From Metridium senile (lineage: Eukaryota > Cnidaria > Anthozoa > Actiniaria > Metridiidae): a stretch of 64,000 nt of DNA. Numbering within the stretch: position 1 is the first letter of the stretch; each line of letters starts with the position of its first letter. Under the pieces are notes generated by a model. That model was not told the DNA's origin. It saw nothing but the letters and a program-made list of their open reading frames with translations, and did not search any database. Position numbers and translations under genes: made by a program. Positions 52,589 to 64,000 of this stretch are shown piece after piece. The stretch lies in contig OX459100.1 in the NCBI GenBank assembly GCA_949775045.1, forward strand, positions 14,068,447 through 14,132,446. The letters are read 5' to 3'.

Positions 52589-52945
52589 TGAGTGGCATGA
52601 TTGATAAGGCAAAATATCGATTCCAGTCAAATATTTACAAGGGGATATTTTACTCGAATTCTCCCAAACCTCGTCACAGATCATATACGCGCGCGCCACG
52701 CAAGAAATAAAGTTTGTTGTCAATATTTCTATCCAAATGACGATTTTCAAAACTCACCATAAAAAGTTGCCTTTATATCCTATGCCTCACAAAGCTTTGG
52801 CTACCTGCATGTGATTATTAGATCGTACGCTTTAATGAAGAATCGTTGCCGAGTTGAAAATTAACATAGAACACAGATCTAGAAGAACCCGTAGTACACC
52901 CAGGAAAGCGTATGAATAATAACGCTTATTTGTAATGTATTTCAT

Positions 52946-53133
<188 letters not shown>

Positions 53134-53199
53134 AGAGTAAAGAATTAGAGAGATTAGCCGTTAACATATATAGCTAATTTATCGATTTATAACCCATGT

Positions 53200-56100
53200 C
53201 AGACACCCTTGCGGTCTTGTCTTCTGTGTCTGTGATTTTGAACCTGACAAATTAAATGATTCTCAGTTGTGTTGTGTAAAAAAGATGACAAAAATGAGAC
53301 TAAAGGGGTATATAAGAACTAAACATTCTCATAATATGGGATAGTAAGCCAAGAGAGACAGTTTCTTCGTTATAGCATGTCCAAATAAGGTCTTGATATA
53401 TATTTTTAGGGCATCGAAGAAGGAAGAGCCTACAGAGTTGCATATACCTATAGCCGTGCTATTAGTCTTTATAAATTGTTACATATCATCCTTGCCATGC
53501 CCTTTTGAAAGAAATGCCTTTATCTTTAAAGGGTGTTTTGAAAATCCTTGACAATCGAGCCGATACCCGATACGTTTACCCCTAATTCCCCCTCGTCTCC
53601 CCTCCCCCTCCCCCGGAAGTTCAAGATTCTAATGGGTGGACAGACATGCTTTAGTTAGGATAGCTATTTAAGATTGATGGTGCCAGCTAATTGAATGGAA
53701 ATAGTGACTGTATGTTGATCTGTCGCAGCAATATTAATGGCGTTTTGGGCAATTATCCGTTCAATTCAGTTCTGAATCAGTTTCACTTCATAAAACATCT
53801 CCAAGAGGTTATACATTTTACCTATTAAAACAAACGTGAAAAAGTGCAAACGGCGAACCACTAATATAAGCGGTTCATGTAGTCGCTGAGGATGATTCGA
53901 ACTGAAACGTTTCCTTCGTACTTTACAGCCATTACAATTGATTTCCTGCTACAGACTCTCTCTCCTATCGATTTCATATATCAAAGAATATGCCCGAGAT
54001 CGCCACAAGAAAGACTATTATCGCAAGGAAGTCGAATGATAGCACCAATCAAATAGGGAGCACCAGTATTTTTTGAAAAACTAGGATAGAATCGTTTGAA
54101 AATATTTTTTTTTGGATTATGTTGTATTTAAGGGTGTGGGCGGGGTGGTTAGAAATAAATCAAATGTTTTATTTTTACTGCAAATCAGCCGTCTGTGTGT
54201 TCTTTATTGCCTGAGAAGACTAGAAGAATTCGGACAAGAAGACTAGTTTACATTATTTATTTTTATAACAACGTATACTTGCTCAATTCCAGCAAATTAC
54301 CATTTTTTGGTGGTTTTGTGTACTTGTGTTTATTCTTTTCTTTTAAGAGTAAATCAAAAATTAAATAGAAGTAACGAATGTATCGAATTTAGCCATAAAT
54401 AACTATCACCTATCACTTACCGACGTACTTGAATCGCAATAAAAGTATTTAACATTAATAAATTGTAAAAAGCAAATACAGCAATACAATTACTTCCCTG
54501 ATATGTGATATCCTTGTTTTAAACAGTGTTATCGTTTCCTTGGCACGATATTTCAAGGTTTATTCAGTCAGGTCTGATCCTGTGCTAGTTTAAAATTCAT
54601 ACAAAACTAACAAGTTTCAATATGTGTTGAATTATATTGCCTCTCAAGGTGCGCCATTTAACTAAGCAACCAACATGAAGTAGTATTGTACCAAGTGACT
54701 CAGTTTGTATATAGAAAATATTGCATATGTATACGAATTTAAGTACATACATCAAATATTTTGTGTGTATAGTGAAGCTATTTGTGCTTGATCTACAATG
54801 GTCATTTCTTTTCACAAAAGGATTTGGTTTCAGATATTTCTAATTATGTTGACATAACTTGATTAAGAGTAACGAGGCAGGCACAACTACAAAGATGTTT
54901 ATGAAGTCTCAACTAAACAAACAATAACCGAAAATTAGTGTTGACAAAACGACTGTAATCACTTCCCTTCGTCAACCATTTATTGTGATCAACCAATATA
55001 CTAATTCTTCAGATGTAGAAGTTTATCTTATTCAGAATATGGCAACGGAAACATTTCAGGCTTTCCGTCCTAAAGCTCCTAATTGGGAAATATTGGATGC
55101 TGTAAATTTGGTTGGATAAGCTTTATAATTACATTAGAGAAAACCTTACGACGACCTTAAACATTACAAAGACCGATGTATTGACCACAGTAGCCGAAAG
55201 ATACGATGGAAAACCAAATATCAGATTATCTTTTTGTAGATGACCGTTTCACCTAATTATCTTTTTGAAGTTGTTTTTATTTCATTTTATATTGTTTATA
55301 ATATACTAACAATAAACGTGGAATATACTCAATATCATTGAGGCGTACATTAGATTATTTTTTCAGTATTTGTTTTGTTATGAAGTAAGCATTACTATAA
55401 TAGCTAAACATCTTTCTTTGAAAAATTCTGGAACCAGAAAAGGTTTAGAACACGCGAAAGGAAAACTATAAATAACTATTAATGTCAAGACTATAGAAGG
55501 TTCAGTTGCTGTTATGTCCCTTCGTCAAATCATTTTAAAATGAAATAAAATAGCATTTTGATGACAATAAAATGTCACATCTGCGAAGTTATTTGGGAAA
55601 TATTTTAAGAAGCAGTAATTTATTTTTAATGACCAGGAAAGGCAATCAGTTTGTGTTGTTATATCCTCATTAACAAATGTACTCTATTTATATCTAATTT
55701 GATTGCGTGGTCCAAATAAACCGTTTTTCAATTATTAATTCAATAGATATACATTTTGGATATATGACAACGTATTTATTTTAGCAACTATATGGAAGAT
55801 CAAGAAATCCGAAAGCCCCAGGGAATTTCAGGAACATGGGTGTGCCGCTCACTTCATTGTGTATTGCTTCTGAACATCACTAAAATAAGCCCTCGAAATC
55901 GTGTGGATTCTATCATTTAAGAGATTTTATCAGCTCTTACATCTTCTAGATCAATTTGAGAAATTAAAGCTGTCTTTGTTATTTTAATACCGTAAAAAAA
56001 AACGTCACAGTTCTAGATAATATTAAATTCTAGATAATTTTTGTTGAAACTGGATTTATTCAGTTATTTCTTTTTTAGCATATAGTTTGATTACAGTACT

Positions 56101-56900
56101 TCAGTACTAGTTAGAAATATTCATTGGAACAGGTCAGGCCAACAAGTTTTAGCGTTATTTTCAAGGAATTTGAATACTTCAATAATATAAAACAAATTTT
56201 CAGTCAAGAATCTTGAGTATATAAAACTCTTGTAAATAAAGGGTTTTAACTATAAACTTTCACCTGTACTCAATTATCATTCGTTTAATTTCAATATAAA
56301 ACACGTTAGGGTGTTTTGTTCATCTATTGGTAAGGAATTCAATAGACAGTGCTTGATATGATAGTGTATATTTTTTTCTCCTTGATAGTCAAGATATCGA
56401 GGTCAAATCTATCCGCGGAACGGATTCGTTTCTTTTGTCTGCAAATGACGTGACTAAGGTGTTTGCAAACTTTGTTAGAAGGTTAATTAGACAATGCCTT
56501 GAACTGCGCTAAGACGGACCTGTATTTGCTTATACATTTCCCCTAATAAATTCTTTATCATGATGATTAAGACGGCGCCTTCACGAAGTCGTGTTGACAT
56601 GTTCAATTTCCTCACATTGATTTAAATAGATGGCTCTCATGATAATATAAAATTACCAACAAAGCTACTCTATTCTTTTCAAGATTCCGTATGGCACGCG
56701 ATTAAGAATATCTTAATTATAGACCCTTTGTATGAAATAACTAGATCTGACAATAAGCTGTTAATAAATGGTGTTGTTTGGACTCACTTTCTAGTTAGTA
56801 AATTAACGTATTCATAGGCAATTTACTGTAGGGGGCAGTGAGCGGAACAGGAACTACGCCATACCATTGCGCACTTTGCAATCTGCTGATAAAGAAGGCG
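53200..56900. other. Gene-poor AT-rich stretch
   Basis: Only short open frames and no recognisable protein motifs, RNA genes or clear transposon ends. It may include regulatory sequence for the downstream secreted-peptide gene. Confidence 0.45.
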
Positions 56901-56998
56901 GATACATTCGGACTCAATTATTGTACTTCAAATTGGATCAATTGATGGTCAATAGGAGGCAAGCAAATTCACCACTCATTAGTAAGCAGCCGTGCGGG

Positions 56999-57023
56999 TA
57001 TATAATCTCTCACTTTTGGCTCA
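56999..57023 (+). promoter_or_regulatory. TATA box and initiator of the secreted-peptide gene
   Basis: TATATAAT at 56999-57006 and TCAGTT at 57021-57026 with the predicted +1 A at 57023, spaced 24 nt from the TATA start. The 5' UTR would be 68 nt. Confidence 0.6.
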
Positions 57024-57090
57024 GTTGGCACACACTCAAGCGATAGCTGGCTCTCAATAGTTCAAGAACCAACCCAACAAAACCATCAAC

Positions 57091-59398
57091 ATGAACACCA
57101 AAGTCTTATTTCTTCTTGTCGTTGTACTAGCAGCATCATTCATCCCAGAAAGCGAAGCTTTTACGGCGGGAGCTGGAAATATTGGCAGACGAGGTTTGGT
57201 AAGTGAAAAGACTCAAATTTTTGTTATAAATTCTAAAATCTTAAAATTTTCTAAAATTAATTTCAAGATTTTTGACTAGGTTTCTTGTAAATAGTTATGT
57301 CCGATTTTCTCTGAATTTATGCTTACAATACCTCTCGTAACATATTTCAGTTCACATGTATTACTTTTTATCGGCTTCCGAATGTTTCTAAAAGTGGAAT
57401 TCTCAGATATGATGCTACTGGCCCTCAAATCTGTGAAACTTTTCGACAAAGTTTAAGATGCTGTGAAATAGTATGAGACGAACAAAGAGTAAAGGTTTTT
57501 TTTGGAATGAAAATATTACGAGAAAAAAAGGTTTAAATTCTCGAAAAAGAGTGGAAAATATGCTTAAAATACTCGTTCTATCGGAAACGCAGAATTTTGT
57601 CGTTTATTCATCAATTTGTTGTATTCCTTGTCACTTTCTTCTATTAAGAGTGATTATTTTAGAACGATTGCTGATTAATCTCTTAATCTGCTTTAAGGGA
57701 TTTCTCGCTGAAGGGTGTTTAGCTTTTTTCATAGGAGTTTATCATCACTTTATCGTCATATATAACATCAATGTATCAAACTGTTCTAACCCATTGGCAT
57801 AATAGAGAATGCTTTACATAAAGTACAATAGTAAAAGTAAAATACTATTTGCGGCAGGATCACTGTTTGTGAATCTGAAGGCACAACAAAGATTGTTTTT
57901 GAGTTTATCTGTGTCTTTTCCGGGTCTATTTTGGTTTCCAATTCAAAAGAACAATTGGTTGTTTCTGAACTTGTCGTGTGTTTTGTATTTATCAAAAATA
58001 TAAGTTATTACAAATATTACGATAAAGATAACATAACGTTTTTCATTAGCTATTCACAAGTAAAACTAGCGCTAATCAGCGAGATTTAGATGACAATTCA
58101 AAAGTTACATTCAAGACCCACCGATAGAAACAATATATGCCTTCGCTAGTTGTATGTTGTAACAGCATATAATGGCTAAAAGATTATAAAAAACGACATC
58201 ATAACAACAATAATAGCATTGTTACCCTGTTAATTAGTAAAGTTTTGAAGTAATACACCCATGACTTGAAAATCTCAACCCGTGGTTGGGAAGGGTGTGG
58301 CCCAGTTTGTTCATTACAACTGGAAAGAATTTTGTTAGGGCTAAATGGACACTTTTCTTTATAATCAAACTGTGCAAGTTGACCGTACGCATTGATTTTC
58401 GCCACTGACTTTAATTATGAGGCATTTTTTTTAGCAATTACAGATAATTGTTAACGTTAAAATTACATTGACACCATAACAATAGAGTGAAAGCTTTAGT
58501 TTCCTCTTTTCTTGTATAGAAACCATTGTATAACTGTATATCATAAGAATATGTAATGAGTATGCTTGGGTGATCAACCTGTTCATAGACAAACAGCTCT
58601 TCATATGAAATAAAGAATGTTAGCTTGGTAGGTAGGGATCATTGAAAATAAATTTGCACATCAACTACTTGGATTTTAATCTTATAGCCCTGATGATGTA
58701 CAATTTTTCCGAAAGCTCAACTATTCAAATCTTAGCTTTTTTATACGTAGTTCAGTGATACAAACTGATTTATTTTCAAAACGGCTCTTCGTTCAAGAGA
58801 CAAAAGAACATGCGCAAAAAAAGGAAACAAAAGAATTCTAGGGCGATGCTGTAATGGTGAACAAAAATAACAATTTTTATCAATTATGATGTAGTTTTTT
58901 TGACTAGAAATATACGAATTAATGATATTTTGAATTGGCGATCGTCTATGCAAAAGGGGGTATCTAGCTATTGCCTAAAATACTAATTAAAATTTATAGG
59001 CGTTAAAGAACTTTACGATGTTTTCGTGTTGAAACACCTGGACGTCACCAAACGATAATTATTTTGGCGCCAACAATGTTTTCTCTAGTAATGAACCCTG
59101 TACGCGGTGACGACTTCCGATAAGCACAGGAAGATCATCCCCAGGCTGTCATCAAAATGGTTTCTTGTACAACTTAAGCCAGAAGTAGTTTGAAAATCAC
59201 CTTTTGTTTAGAATTGTTTTCGTTAAAAAGCCAAAACTAAAACTGATATTACAATTGCTTACAATTTGATAACAATTGCTTACAATTTGATTTTAGATCA
59301 GCCGAATGAAACTCGAAGGACTTTGCAGTGCTCTAGCCAGTTATTGCTCAGAACCCGTTGAACGACGATTCACCTCGGAAACAAAAGCCAACGAATAA
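57091..59398 (+). CDS. Small secreted two-cysteine peptide, unknown
   Basis: Two exons, 57091-57198 and 59297-59398, joined in phase 0; 69 aa, ending KANE and TAA. Residues 1-23 are a clear signal peptide (MNTKVLFLLVVVLAASF..., cut probably near SEA|FTAG). The mature part begins FTAGAGNIGRRGL, has two basic pairs (IGRR at 30-33; VERR) and one cysteine pair, CSALASYC, with six residues between. The GRR could allow cleavage with C-terminal amidation, so a neuropeptide or hormone-like precursor is possible. A host-defence or venom-type peptide is also possible. I do not recognise the family. The 2.1-kb intron, TATA promoter and a poly(A) signal at 59516 support a real gene. Confidence 0.65.
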
Positions 59399-59515
59399 AG
59401 ACACAAAGACTAAACAACGGAACAAAAGCAATAATATACCAGAATTAACAAAACCCAATCTTGAATCCCTGGGACCATCGATCGACAACAAATGTTGTAA
59501 TTTTATTAATATTTA

Positions 59516-59521
59516 AATAAA
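59516..59521 (+). terminator. Poly(A) signal of the secreted-peptide gene
   Basis: AATAAA, 118 nt after the stop codon, followed by a T/GT-rich stretch. Confidence 0.6.
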
Positions 59522-59589
59522 TTGTTTGCAACTGCTCTCCTCGTGTTTTGATAACTGTCCGGTAGTATTCATATGAGTAAGAATTCACA

Positions 59590-60620
59590 CAGCTAATATG
59601 CAGTTACACATACACAGTAACATAGAGATACACACAAGTAACATAGGGTAACACACAAGTAACATAGGGTAACACACAGGTAACATACATGTACACACAG
59701 GTAACATACAGATAAACACAGGTAACATACAGATACACACAAGTAACATACAGGTACACACAGGTAACATACAGATAAACACAGGTAACATACAGATACA
59801 CACAAGTAACATACAGGTACACAGTGGTAACATACAGGTACACAGTGGTAACATACAGGTACACACAGGTAACATACAGATAAACACAGGTAACATACAG
59901 ATACACACAAGTAACATACAGGTACACAGTGGTAACATACAGGTACACACAAGTAACACACAGATAAACACAGGTAACATAAGATACACACAAGTAACAT
60001 ACAGGTACACAGTGGTAACATACAGGAACATACAGGTAACATACAGGTACACACAGGTAACATACAGATAAACACAGGTAACATACAGATACACACAAGT
60101 AACATACAGGTACACAGTGGTAACATACAGGTACACACAGGTAACATACAGATAAACACAGGTAACATAAGATACACACAAGTAACATACAGGTACACAG
60201 TGGTAACATACAGGAACATACAGGTAACATACATGTACACACAGGTAACATACATGTACATACTGGTAACATACAGATACACACAAGTAACATACAGGTA
60301 CACACTGGTAACATATAGGGTAACACACAAGTTATATAGGGTAACACACAGGTAACATACATGTACACACAGGTAACATACAGGTACACACAAGAAACAT
60401 ACAGGTACACACAAGTAACATACAGGTACACACAAGTAACATACAGGTATACACAAGTAACATAGGGTAACACACAGGCAACATACATGTACACACAGGC
60501 AACATACATGTACACACAGGCAACATACATGTACACACAGGCAACATACATGTACACACAAGAAACATACAGGTACACACAAGTAACATACAGGTACACA
60601 CAAGTAACATACGGGTGCAC
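59590..60620. repeat. 21-bp minisatellite, about 1 kb
   Basis: About 49 units near ACACACAGGTAACATACAGG with A/G and T/A variants arranged in higher-order blocks (AGATAAACACAGG alternates with AGGTACACAGTGG). Because the period is a multiple of three, minus-strand frames of 394, 338 and 247 codons stay open, each translating to Cys/Val/Tyr/Leu repeats. I treat these as artefacts. Confidence 0.95.
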
Positions 60621-60862
60621 ACATTTTACAATATTTAATAATCATATCTATGTGAATGGTTTGGTAGCTAGGGCAACCTATGTTATATGGAGTGAAAGTG
60701 TTGAAAGTATTAAAAACATAGTTCGACCTGATATCGATCGTCATGAAATAGATATTTTTTTGAATGACTTGCTTCAATGACGTTTAACTACATGCATATT
60801 GAAATGAAGTCAATTTTAGGATTCCACATTGAAATACTAATATATAGAATGCTACATTATCA

Positions 60863-63800
60863 TCAAAAGTACGGGTTTATTTTCCCGGTAAACTTGTGTA
60901 AAGCAACCTTGGCAGGGAACAGTTTACCGGCTACGTTAACCTCGAATCGACCACTTTGAATGACTTGATTGGTATCTAGTTCATTGTTAACATAGCCCAA
61001 GCAAATAGAAGCGTTTAGCAATGAGCTTGTCGTAGTTGAAGATGTCACCCCTACGGTTTTTCCATTGCGAAGGATAGGCTCACCCCCCCACGGGATACAG
61101 TTGTCATCATTCTTCTCTAGTAGAATATATGCAAGGCGCTTGTTGATTGGTTGTTCATTTAATTCCCGAAGCGCTTTTCTGCCAATAAAATCACTCTCCT
61201 GTTAAAACAATAAAAGACAATTATGGTACTTATAGGCCATTTACATTATAGGGTCATTTTTACTACCAGTACCAGAATGCTTCACGGCTTTCCTTTATCA
61301 TTCAGATTTTCTAGCGAATACTTGAACAATTGGCACTAACTTCCTCAAAAAAGCTCAAAAAGAATTCAAAGTTGGCAAGGGATTCTGGTCTTGGTAGTGT
61401 CTAAAGCTATAATGCAAATGGCCTATTGCCCACAGGGTTCCAGGCTAAAACAATGATACTTTATTACTTTTCATTTTAGCCTGAGACGCACCTTATTAGC
61501 TAATACTTAATGATTGTAATTGGTCGATAGCTCACCGTCTTCGATCATTTCCGGTCAAGCGCTCGCAGCAAAAGTGCATAACTATCGGAAAGTGAAATGA
61601 TGCGAGCAGTTTACATAAGGGTCGTATAGACAGGTTTAGACAGTACGAGTGTTTTTTTACATACAACTGGAGTCGAACAGTGCAACTCGTCTATGACGAA
61701 CATCACGAAATAAATTGTAGGATTTTGAAACATATACCAAGCGTGTATTAGAATGCATAATAAAGTAATCTACGAATCAGATTAGCCACACGTATGGCAA
61801 TCACAATGTGTTAGATGTTTTAAAAAGTTAACCATAACAGCATCATACAGCAACTTTTCGGCATGAATGAACGATTCGCTTTCAATTAATTAATCTATCG
61901 TTTATATCAAAAACCGGCGCAGCCTTTACTCGCTAGTTTCCATTCATATAACTGCATTACCTTATTAATATCGATCCTTTCGTCAAGGCCGGCTTGGAAA
62001 GGGTTCGTAAAGGGGCCTAGCTCAACACCCAGTCGAGGGTAACCTCGCATAACACGAAGAGAATCAATAGCATAGTATCCTGCGTTCTTTATGCCCAGCG
62101 GTTTCCCAGCGGCCATCAATCCATTGTATAGGCTAACTGCAAACTGAACAGAGTTCAAAATATGAATTGAAACACTATGAAAGTCGGCCATGCGTATTTG
62201 CAAATTACAAACCAGAGCACCAAGACTTCATGTAACAACGTGATTCATATTCTTGATTGTCAGATAATAAACTTATGACAGTATTAAATCCAAAGCACCT
62301 ACTGCTGTTTTGGTCTTGTTATGAAACTCTTTACCTGGTTATGAGCGATCAGTTGCCAGCCTTCTTCAACATCACCGTTGGTGCTCCTGCGTAAAGCTTT
62401 CACGTTTGAGGCGTATCCAAGGCCAATTTCCTGTAAAAAAAAAATAGTATAATTTGCTTTTTAATATAAAGACATTAAGTCTACGAAGGCTATATTTATT
62501 GCTCGCAACCCGCGAAAATATTTGTGATTTAACTCCTCTCCATCTTGAAAAACCCTAATGTATTCGACAACATTTAATTTATAAAATTTATAAAGTTATA
62601 GTTACAGTTATAGTACAAACGCACATTCTTGTAAACTGTTGTTACCTTAAAAGTGTCCAGTGGGAAAGCGTTTTGTCGCAAAGACGTCTGGGTAAGCGAT
62701 TGCAGCAATTCCTCAGACTTGGGACCAAACACACCAAGCAAACAAGCTGAATCGAAATCACGAATGTAGACGGAACTACCATCAGAGACGTGACGTAGAA
62801 TCCAGCTCTTGGCAGCAGTTGTGAAGGCAGTAGGAACTTGAACTAAATACCTGACAAGAACAGTTTTACTTAAAAACGTTTCATAACGTCCGGATGCAAA
62901 ACTTGTTTTCAAAACATTTTCACCCTCCCCTACCCCTCTCTCCCCAATCCCGTGGTCTTCTAAAATTCTTGAACTATGTAGATAGGGCTAACCTGTTTTC
63001 GCTGGTTCTAGTAAGACTGCAGACCATCTCATAACATCCTTGATCGTTAAGCATAGCAGTTTGCACAATACGACCAACAGGAACATTGACGTCATTACAA
63101 CACATCTTTTGGAGGAATTGTTCAGCAGAACCGCTATCTGATGACTAATCATGAAGACAAGTCAATATATATACATTGTAATATGCATTAACACTTCCTT
63201 AATGTTGTCTTGATTGCATTAATGCTAACAATCTTCGAGTTAATTGTACATATCAATAAGTATTTTCCAAATTGTCCATACACAATTTAGCCCTATGGCT
63301 GCTTCCGGGGGGGGGGGGGGGGCGTACCTTTTAGGGTCCTTTTAGAGTTTTGGCTCAAAAATCAGCTGTTAGGGTCATTTTTACTCTGCTTAATTTTTAT
63401 CTGTGCGTACCTTTTAGGGGTCGTTTTCAAAACCTCCGCCGATCACCCCTACCACTTGGACAAAGGGAGTACTTATGTAATATAGAACTGATAAAAGTCA
63501 ATTCAACTCAATTGACCGCACACTCTTGCAAAATCATTCGACATCGTGTTGAAATGTATGGGTAAGTGATAAATCAACTCAGTCAGAGAGAAAGTTTGGA
63601 TGTTTATCAAAACAAATTGTCTCTCTAACTCTTAATTCTACACAAATTTAGGAAACACATTAAAAATGCAGGGTGGTACTTGCTAATTCAACGCTTTTCC
63701 AGGTATCTTTGCGGTCTATATATGTTATGTATAAAAACATAGTTAATATATAGTTACCGCTCTCACTTCAAACCCAGCGGCTACAACGTTTTCTTGACAT

Positions 63801-64000
63801 TGTTATACATTTTTGCAGCTATTGAAACTGATTGAAACGATTCATAAGGTTGTTTTATTCAACGGTACTTACGTAAATTTCAAACATTCCTGTTGATGAC
63901 ATATCCACCAAACCCACGGACTCAGTGCAAGCGTTTACTTCACTTTGGACATCATCAAAGAAAGGTGGCTTGCCAAAAGCATCGTACTTTGATACTGCTA
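60863..64000 (-). CDS. DMGDH/SARDH/PDPR-family protein, C-terminal part
   Basis: Partial; the 5' part lies right of the window. Six exons: 64000-63873 (runs off the edge), 63144-62993, 62850-62646, 62430-62335, 62143-61961, 61198-60863; 365 aa and TGA. This is the folate-binding GcvT-like half of the dimethylglycine/sarcosine dehydrogenase family. Visible landmarks are GLVDMSSTGMFEIY, GPKSEELLQSL, NAGYYAIDSLRVMRGYPRLG, FTNPFQAGLDERIDINKESD, FIGRKAL and the C-terminal barrel WGGEPILRNGKTVG...CLGYVNN. WGGEPI-RNG and the tail most resemble the non-catalytic pyruvate dehydrogenase phosphatase regulatory subunit (PDPR), whereas the mid-part fits SARDH equally well. Without the FAD domain I cannot tell enzyme from regulator. 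Mitochondrial location is likely from the family. Confidence 0.85.
63305..63475. mobile_element. Element end with CCACTTGGACAAAGGGAGT
   Basis: A poly-G run is followed by CGTACCTTTTAGGGTCC, repeated as CGTACCTTTTAGGGGTC, and the right terminus ATCACCCCTACCACTTGGAC. It is the same terminus, inverted, as at 19957 and 49009. It lies in an intron of the SARDH/PDPR-like gene. Confidence 0.5.

Noticed and set aside
59593..60777. 394-codon Cys-rich minus-strand frame
   Set aside because: It is a translation of a 21-bp tandem repeat; all three minus frames are open, which indicates a repeat, not selection on one frame.
60487..60780. 97-codon plus frame starting in the minisatellite
   Set aside because: The first part is repeat translation; the remaining text (HIYVNGLVARATYVIWSESV and on) has no homologue I recognise and overlaps the 3' flank of the gene on the other strand.

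Overview
This is a eukaryotic (metazoan) genomic window. It is AT-rich, has no operons, and its genes are split into many small GT-AG exons separated by repeat-filled introns. The gene content is animal housekeeping. The FEN1 and NEDD8 proteins, the Penelope-like retroelement tails, the CR1/L2-type LINE tails, a tRNA-derived SINE and the dense population of foldback MITEs fit an early-branching invertebrate. A cnidarian, perhaps an anthozoan, is my best guess; it is inferred from protein flavour and repeat style, not proven.

Layout: (1) 396-2878 (+) is the 3' end of a PDI/ERp29-type endoplasmic reticulum protein ending in KTEL. (2) 4642-18246 (-) is a complete 16-exon flap endonuclease 1 gene (FEN1, 379 aa) with all catalytic acids at the human numbering; its introns hold several large tandem repeats, two TTAA-flanked elements, a Penelope-like tail, a LINE tail and other foldbacks. 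(3) 19827-27306 (-) is a complete 6-exon NEDD8 precursor (78 aa). (4) 27555-38227 (+) is a complete 12-exon TRAP-alpha/SSR1 gene (304 aa), head-to-head with NEDD8 with only 248 bp between the two start codons. (5) 40818-47078 (+) is a complete 4-exon CYHR1/ZTRAF1 RING-TRAF zinc-finger gene (334 aa). (6) 47079-56990 is a roughly 10-kb gene-poor stretch made largely of transposon pieces. (7) 57091-59398 (+) is a two-exon gene for a small secreted two-cysteine peptide (69 aa) that I do not recognise, with a good TATA box and initiator. (8) 60863-64000 (-) is the 3' half of a DMGDH/SARDH/PDPR-family gene (GcvT-fold domains), running off the right edge. Genes 6 and 8 converge on a 1-kb, 21-bp-unit minisatellite.

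The genes do not form one pathway. ERp29/PDI and TRAP-alpha both work in ER import and folding, NEDD8 modifies cullins, FEN1 processes Okazaki fragments, and the PDPR/SARDH-like protein is probably mitochondrial. No dedicated new gene system is visible among the housekeeping genes. The least explained content is the small secreted peptide, a 1.3-kb element (20670-21985) with a symmetric 3+3 arrangement of a 14-bp motif, and a set of sequence-unrelated MITEs that share one terminus (TACACCTA-TTCAA--AACGTT) and TA target sites.

Exon boundaries were read by hand from GT-AG sites plus reading-frame and family continuity. Introns were checked for phase arithmetic, but no alignment or transcript data were available.
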